A stretch of 53,388 nucleotides of DNA from Pedosphaera sp. (GTDB taxonomy: Bacteria > Verrucomicrobiota > Verrucomicrobiia > Limisphaerales > DSYF01): positions 1 through 53,388 of the forward strand of contig JAFMIZ010000008.1 of assembly GCA_017853715.1 (NCBI GenBank). Reading direction: 5' to 3'. The position numbers and the translations under genes were made by a program. This document shows positions 49,001-53,388 of this stretch, piece after piece (within the stretch, counting starts at the first letter, position 1; each line of letters starts with the position of its first letter). Under the pieces are notes generated by a model. The model saw nothing but the letters and a program-made list of their open reading frames with translations. It did no database searches and was not told the DNA's origin.

Positions 49001-49580
49001 GGCTGGCCCGAGGGTGCGCCGCGCATCCGCCACGGTGCCCATGGGCGGCGCCGCTCAGGCTGGTACACTGCATCATCGCTTTCTTGAGGTCGTGGATGTG
49101 GCGCAAGCAGACGATGAAGCGAAACTCCGGGCGCAGTTGTCGGCTTCGGTCGCGCGGGGTGTGTTTACGCCTGATGAGGCGGCAGCCATCGATCTGGGTG
49201 CGGTTGCGCGGTTCTGGCGAAGCCAGATCGGTGTTCAAATTGCCAGGCATGCCGCCGGTTTGCGGCGCGAGGTTCCCTTCACCGCCCGGTTCTCGCTTCG
49301 CGAAGTGGCTGAAATCATCGGGCTGAAGGCCGTGGACGCGGCAACGCAAGAGTTTGTCGTGGTCCAGGGCGTGGCCGACTTGGTGGTGCTCACGGACCAA
49401 GAGGTCTGGTTGCTCGATTTCAAGACGGACGATGTGCCAGGCGGTGAACTGGACGCGCGAGCGCAGCGTTATCGCCCGCAGCTGCGGTTGTATGCCTCGG
49501 CGTTGGCGGGGATTTATCGCAAGCCGGTGAGCCGTTGCTGGCTGCACTTCTTGCGAACGGGCGAAACCGTGGAGGTTTGA
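46002..49580 (+). CDS. addA: ATP-dependent helicase/nuclease subunit A (AddA, UvrD-like)
   Basis: VIVVAGAGTGKTSTLVERCVALL, VTFTEAAAAEMRHRL, VFVDECQDINAAQDAIL, GDVKQSIYRFRMARPELF, MSIHRSKGLEFPVVVV, VWLLDFKTDD. Confidence 0.95.
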   Translation: MPMTPAQQEAIAARGNVIVVAGAGTGKTSTLVERCVALLSEGCSIEGILMVTFTEAAAAEMRHRLHERLAQPAAAADPDQAMWWQEQVALLETAQICTLHSFCLQLIRENFHLLAIDPAVKVLDEQQVRPLIEEALETTLQPHFEGAGSGSVVVRDLILRYGGGDPRRIRSLILQLHRHAQSLESAENWFARQLAALEVAEPVQWREWLLMELHAWARRWLSVVQNAAREAGNLRPCEEALGDLWSAELAQAGPLLEDILGCDVDWPGRQKTRLREPVKEMFEEAAFLASQFASVAGVEGLAADWENVRHPLRALLHLTQEFAVRFAALKREAGGIDFSDLEQFALRLLWDQQGELSSVARTWQARLECVFVDECQDINAAQDAILRALSRQGEPARDSSDGKRPVDDMLANRFLVGDVKQSIYRFRMARPELFMGYESRWVGGTEGRRVLLADNFRSAPEVIGFVNALFGSLMLGEAGGVGYESLVAGRSASEFVSLAQDERRVEFHLITKEAVEQAADGEGDELLAVEREARLVALRLQELHRNGTQIWDKEHKCLRRVEWRDMAVLLRSPSGRVEAFAKEFHKCGVPLQAARGGFFESTEILDLLSLVRLLDNPLQDIPLLAVLRSPLVGLTLDDIAELRIRSRQRRLWAALHELGNSSDGAVADLRGRVRRFLDAFVVWREVARQSALSGCVERALNDTQYELLIGAGERGAERAANVRKFVRMVREYDPFQRQGVSRFLRFVDGLLAAEQDVEPAPAPSQNAVRLMSIHRSKGLEFPVVVVACLGTQFNLGDLHRDVLLDEQFGLCAKAVVPQAGERHPTVAHWLASRRQHRLALAEELRLLYVAATRARDHLIMVGTAARKDSVWESQPGHVIGAGEIVAARSPLDWLLRWLPAVTRGEDWREGWGANDLLRWRLVLDPKEWGGAADQEGSGAARAVEPAGISAGSGSECQQIGTRIRWQYPHSAATQEAAKSNVTALRHRAERWLDEDASDWTAGPRVRRASATVPMGGAAQAGTLHHRFLEVVDVAQADDEAKLRAQLSASVARGVFTPDEAAAIDLGAVARFWRSQIGVQIARHAAGLRREVPFTARFSLREVAEIIGLKAVDAATQEFVVVQGVADLVVLTDQEVWLLDFKTDDVPGGELDARAQRYRPQLRLYASALAGIYRKPVSRCWLHFLRTGETVEV

Positions 49581-49589
49581 AAGGGGTTG

Positions 49590-50435
49590 CTACAGAAGGT
49601 TTTGTTCCCGCGGCCCGCTTGATTGTGGCTCTGCTGGTGGGGCTTCAGGCCCGGCGGGTGATTCGGCTGAAACCAAAGTGACCAGGATTGGACGGACTTG
49701 CTGGCCGCGCAAGGTGTAGCCGGTCGCCACCGTGCTGCCAACAACTGCACCCTCGGCGGGTCTTTCGTCGTTGGGCAGTTGATGTTTGGTGGAATCGAAT
49801 GATTCTCCCGGCCGGGCTTCGACGGGGGTCAGTCCCACACGACGCGCACCGTCGCGGAGGGCCCCTTGGAATTGGCTGAGCTGTTCGATAAGCGCGGCCT
49901 TGCCGGAGCGGACGGCCGCTTGATGCAGCGCATAGGTGTGATCGAGCATGCGCACGACCACTTGCAGCCATTCGGCTTCGCCGCGGCGAAGCTTGTCCAC
50001 TTCGAGGCGGAGGTTCGCCTTCTCGGTGTCGTTCGCCTTTTGCATGAATTCGCCGAACGCCCGGGCCTCTGTGGCCATCTTCTCGCCGATTGCGGTGGCG
50101 GCGGTGACGGTTTTGGCCGAGTGATCCTGCACCGTCTGCCACTGGCTGGTGGCGAATTGGATCTGGGCCGCGATCCCTTCGAGATTCTTGACCTGGGCCA
50201 CCACGCTGGTGAGGGACTCCGTCTCAGCGAGCTTCAGGCGGAGGCGGTGTTCCAGAACAAATGGGAGGACGCCCAGAGCGGCCCCGAGGGCGACGCAGAC
50301 GCAGATGGCCCAAAGCGCGAATGGCTCCAGTGGCAACTTGGCCTGCCAGTGCACGAACCACGCGAGCCCCAGCAAACAGGCGTCACCTAGAAAAAATGGC
50401 CACTTTGGGACCGTGGGGCGGTTCAATTCAGTCAT
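49590..50435 (-). CDS. Membrane-anchored GrpE-like protein
   Basis: Two N-terminal hydrophobic segments (FFLGDACLLGLAWFVHW; PFALWAICVCVALGAALGVLPFVL), coiled coil, then GrpE-like VRMLDHTYAL...GLTPVEARPGESFDSTKHQLPN...VVGSTVATGYTLRGQQVRPILVTL. Confidence 0.75.
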   Translation of the reverse strand: MTELNRPTVPKWPFFLGDACLLGLAWFVHWQAKLPLEPFALWAICVCVALGAALGVLPFVLEHRLRLKLAETESLTSVVAQVKNLEGIAAQIQFATSQWQTVQDHSAKTVTAATAIGEKMATEARAFGEFMQKANDTEKANLRLEVDKLRRGEAEWLQVVVRMLDHTYALHQAAVRSGKAALIEQLSQFQGALRDGARRVGLTPVEARPGESFDSTKHQLPNDERPAEGAVVGSTVATGYTLRGQQVRPILVTLVSAESPAGPEAPPAEPQSSGPREQNLL

Positions 50436-50650
50436 GCGCCCATGATGTCGCAGGCGCGGGGTCTTGCCAAGATTGAGGTTTGGCGGGAGAGACACGGAAT
50501 CGGCAGACCCGGTGGCGCACTTCCTGCGTCAGCAACTTCCGGGGATGGCAATCCGGGTTTCCCTGGGATTGCAATGACGCATCTGGCTGCTTAGGCTCTT
50601 GGTCACTGGATGGCAGTGCGTCGCGCCTGTCAAGTATTAGGACATCGTTC

Positions 50651-51160
50651 ATGCTGATTAAACAGACCGCAGAGAGGGAGCCGGCGGCCTACACGTTTGT
50701 GGAGGTCATGGTGGCGGTGGCGGTCATCGGCGTGATGACCGTGTCGCTGTATGCCGGGATCTCGGCCAGCTTCGGGGTGATTCAGCGGACCCGTGAGAAC
50801 CTGCGGGCGACGCAGATCTTGATGCAACGGGTGGAGACGGTGCGGCTCTACAATTGGGACCAGCTCAATTTCAAAGGTTCGCCGGCTTGGTTTCAGACCA
50901 ACTTTACCGAGGCCTATGATCCTCTTGCGGCGACCAATGGTACTGGAGCCGGCATTGCCTATCACGGCCGCATCACGGTTGTGCCACCGCCGACGTCCGT
51001 TTTCAACGGCGTCAATGTTTCTTATCGTACCAACCTCGCGCTGGTCTCCGTCATTCTGCGGTGGACCAACACCGCCGGGGCCAACTCCATCCCACACGTG
51101 CGGACCTATGAGACGCTGGTGGCTAGGTCCGGGATGCAACGTTATGTCTTCGGCAACTGA
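50651..51160 (+). CDS. Type IV pilin-like protein (PilV-like minor pilin)
   Basis: AYTFVEVMVAVAVIGVMTVSLYAGI prepilin motif with Glu+5. Confidence 0.85.
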   Translation: MLIKQTAEREPAAYTFVEVMVAVAVIGVMTVSLYAGISASFGVIQRTRENLRATQILMQRVETVRLYNWDQLNFKGSPAWFQTNFTEAYDPLAATNGTGAGIAYHGRITVVPPPTSVFNGVNVSYRTNLALVSVILRWTNTAGANSIPHVRTYETLVARSGMQRYVFGN

Positions 51161-51759
51161 TGAACCGCTTTAAAGCATCTATCGCGGATGGTCGCCCCCA
51201 CCGGGAAGGTGGGATGACGCTCGTTGAGGTCATGATTGCCTCCGCCATCAGCACCGTGGTCATTGCCATCGTCGCTGTGCTCTTGATCTTTGCGGTGCGG
51301 AGCTTCGCTGCGCTCGCCAATTATCAAATTCTGGATCAGGCAAGCACGATGGCTGCGGACAAGATGAGCCGTGAGATTCGGGAAGCCACCAGGGTGAAAA
51401 GTTTTCAGCCCACTGGCGCGACCAGGTGGATTCTCTTCGAGAACACCAATGCAAGCCCAAGTTACACATTACGCTACGAGTGGACGGAGGCTGCCAAGAC
51501 CCTTACCGCCCAACGGTCGGACCAAGCCGACCCGGAGGTTTTGCTGGAAGGTTGTGAACGTTGGGATTTCACTTTCCAGCAACGCACGCCACGGCGGGCA
51601 CCTGATTTCGGTTTCACCACCAACATGGTCGATAATGTGCAGGCCAAGCTGGTGACCATGACTTGGAAATGCACGCGCGCGTTGGGTGGCACCGGCTTGT
51701 TCAACACGGAATCGGTGCAGACCGCGCAGATCGTCATCCGCAACCAGAAGACCCCATGA
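51160..51759 (+). CDS. PilW-like prepilin-type protein
   Basis: GGMTLVEVMIASAISTVVIAIVAVLLIFAV; overlaps previous stop (TGATG). Confidence 0.85.
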   Translation: MNRFKASIADGRPHREGGMTLVEVMIASAISTVVIAIVAVLLIFAVRSFAALANYQILDQASTMAADKMSREIREATRVKSFQPTGATRWILFENTNASPSYTLRYEWTEAAKTLTAQRSDQADPEVLLEGCERWDFTFQQRTPRRAPDFGFTTNMVDNVQAKLVTMTWKCTRALGGTGLFNTESVQTAQIVIRNQKTP

Positions 51760-53084
51760 GAACTCAGATTAAGATCCATCGCAGCCGGTCCGGCAGCGTC
51801 CTGATGATCGCTTTGGTGACCGGGGGTGTTTTGGGGGTTTCGATGCTGAGTTACTTCCTGCTGATGAACCACCAGAACACGATGGTGCATCGCGGCCAGG
51901 CATGGAATCACGCGCTGACTGTGGCGGAGGCGGGAGTCGAGGACGCTTTGGCGCACTTGAACATAGATTTCGGCACCAACAACCCCTTTGGCAACCCTTC
52001 GCAGGGTTGGAGTGGCCCGGTTGCCGGTCCGGCCACACTTGATGACGAACGTTCCCTGGCAGGAGGTCGTTACAGCGTCCTGATCGAGCGCGCTGCCGGG
52101 ACAGGGTTTCCGATCATCACCTCGAACGGCAAAGTCAAAGTGCCGAATAGCTCGCAGTTCGTTGAACGTCAGGTGCAGGTTCGTTGCGTTCCCAAGGCTG
52201 CCTACCAATCGGCCATGGTGGTTCGTAAGGACATCACTTTTAATGGTAACAACATCACCACTGACAGCTACGATTCAACCAGTAATTTTTACAGCACCTC
52301 GAACCGTTATGATCAATTAAAACGAAAAGCGGGAGGAGACATCGTCAGTACGGAGGGTTTCATAAACGTGGGCAATGCGGACATCAAAGGCAAACTCTAC
52401 ACAGGCCCAATCAATGCGGGCCAATACAGCGTCGGCCCCGGCGGCTCAGTCGGTGACTTGAACTGGAACGGTCCTGGGATTCAGCCTGGAGGCTGGTATT
52501 TTAATGACTTCAATGCGGACTTTACGCCAGTAGGGGTGCCTGACAGTAAGCCTGAGGCGAGTTCATGGGCGCTTTCGACAATTGCCAGCGGGTCAGGTAG
52601 CAAGCCGAAAACCAACTTTTTGCAGGGTGGCTATGCGTATCTACATGCTGGGGCACTGACGCTGACCAAGACAACTGATCGAATTGTTGTGACCGGCGAC
52701 GCCAAGCTCTATGTAACTGGAAACATCAGTATTGCCGGCCAAATTGTCGTGGAACCCGGGGCCACTTTGAAGCTGTACGCGGCTGGGGCCAGTTCCCAAT
52801 TTAAAATAGTGAATGCTGCCGGCGTGGCTTCGGCGTTTCAATATTATGGCCTTCCCTCCAATACTCAGATGACCTGGACCGGAAACAGTGAGTTTATTGG
52901 AGTGGTATATGCACCCAATGCAAATTTGAAACTTAGCGGTGGCGGTTCAGGAGGTAACGACTTTCAGGGATCTATGGTTGTTAACGCCATATCTCTCGTG
53001 GGAAATTTCAGCTTTCACTTCGACGAGGCACTGAAGAAGATTATCCCAAGCGGTTGGGTTGTCACTCGGTGGGAGGAACTGTGA
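51756..53084 (+). CDS. PilX-like pilus-assembly protein with C-terminal DUF7305-like domain
   Basis: SGSVLMIALVTGGVLGVSMLSYFLLMNHQNTMVHRGQAWNHALTVAEAGVEDAL; C-term ITGN-type beta-rich segment with FIGVVYAPNANLKLSGGG. Confidence 0.75.
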   Translation: MRTQIKIHRSRSGSVLMIALVTGGVLGVSMLSYFLLMNHQNTMVHRGQAWNHALTVAEAGVEDALAHLNIDFGTNNPFGNPSQGWSGPVAGPATLDDERSLAGGRYSVLIERAAGTGFPIITSNGKVKVPNSSQFVERQVQVRCVPKAAYQSAMVVRKDITFNGNNITTDSYDSTSNFYSTSNRYDQLKRKAGGDIVSTEGFINVGNADIKGKLYTGPINAGQYSVGPGGSVGDLNWNGPGIQPGGWYFNDFNADFTPVGVPDSKPEASSWALSTIASGSGSKPKTNFLQGGYAYLHAGALTLTKTTDRIVVTGDAKLYVTGNISIAGQIVVEPGATLKLYAAGASSQFKIVNAAGVASAFQYYGLPSNTQMTWTGNSEFIGVVYAPNANLKLSGGGSGGNDFQGSMVVNAISLVGNFSFHFDEALKKIIPSGWVVTRWEEL

Positions 53085-53097
53085 TTTTTCAAGTGAG

Positions 53098-53388
53098 ATG
53101 ATGAAGCTGTCCGGATTCAATTTGGTGTTGCTAGCTCTATTCCTGGCTTCTTTTGAATTGCGGTCAGCGTCACTTGGTGAGGCGGTCAACAGTCCCTACG
53201 CTGAGTGGAATGTTGGCACCAAATCAACCAACGACGCGGTTTGGGTGGTGACCAGTGATGAATCTCGCTTTGATGGGCTTTCGGTTGTTAACAACTCCAT
53301 CGCGAATTACGAGGAGTCGTGGTTTCAAGCTCAAGTGGTTGGTGCAACAAATGTGACCTTTTGGTGGAAGGTGTCGTCGGAAGAGTAT
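53098..53388 (+). CDS. Secreted protein, N-terminal part (truncated by window edge)
   Basis: MMKLSGFNLVLLALFLASFELRSASLGEAVNS...ATNVTFWWKVSSEEY; signal peptide and FWWKVSSE motif. Confidence 0.65.
   Translation, partial: MMKLSGFNLVLLALFLASFELRSASLGEAVNSPYAEWNVGTKSTNDAVWVVTSDESRFDGLSVVNNSIANYEESWFQAQVVGATNVTFWWKVSSEEY

Noticed and set aside
47715-49547. 610-aa minus-strand ORF opposite addA
   Set aside because: Mirror frame of addA; His/Arg/Gln-rich translation typical of antisense frames in GC-rich genes.
42590-49580. addAB as a novel antiphage defence system
   Set aside because: Both subunits carry the standard AddA/AddB motifs; neighbours are not defence genes. Best read as ordinary recombination repair.

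Overview
The window reads as ordinary Verrucomicrobia-like chromosome: GC-rich, densely coding, with no phage, IS element or CRISPR array seen. The taxonomic guess comes from gene content and style only. Left to right it holds: a DUF4861 protein cut by the window edge, a secreted sulfatase fused to an L-rhamnose mutarotase domain, and a GH78 alpha-L-rhamnosidase; dapF-dapA-dapB-folK; a XerC/D recombinase; a TlpA-like thioredoxin; a large EF-hand/membrane protein of unknown function; a degenerate YkgJ-type ORF; an atypical EF-G paralog; tRNA-Val(CAC); a long imperfect palindrome; zwf-pgl; accA; a complete F-type ATP synthase operon (atpBEFHAGDC) with several unusual subunits; a YfgM/TPR-like protein; ugd; mutT; a tandem NDPK-domain protein; DUF5679; an acyl-CoA ligase; rnd; rlmI; gmd and fcl; an O-antigen ligase/TPR protein; an MBL/beta-CASP protein; addB-addA; a membrane-anchored GrpE-like protein; and a minor-pilin-like gene cassette. 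The best candidates for undescribed biology are the sulfatase-RhaM fusion beside GH78, the 16494-16609 palindromic element, the EF-G paralog with altered G motifs, the tandem NDPK, and the membrane-tethered GrpE-like protein. All family calls are from reading motifs; no database searches were possible.
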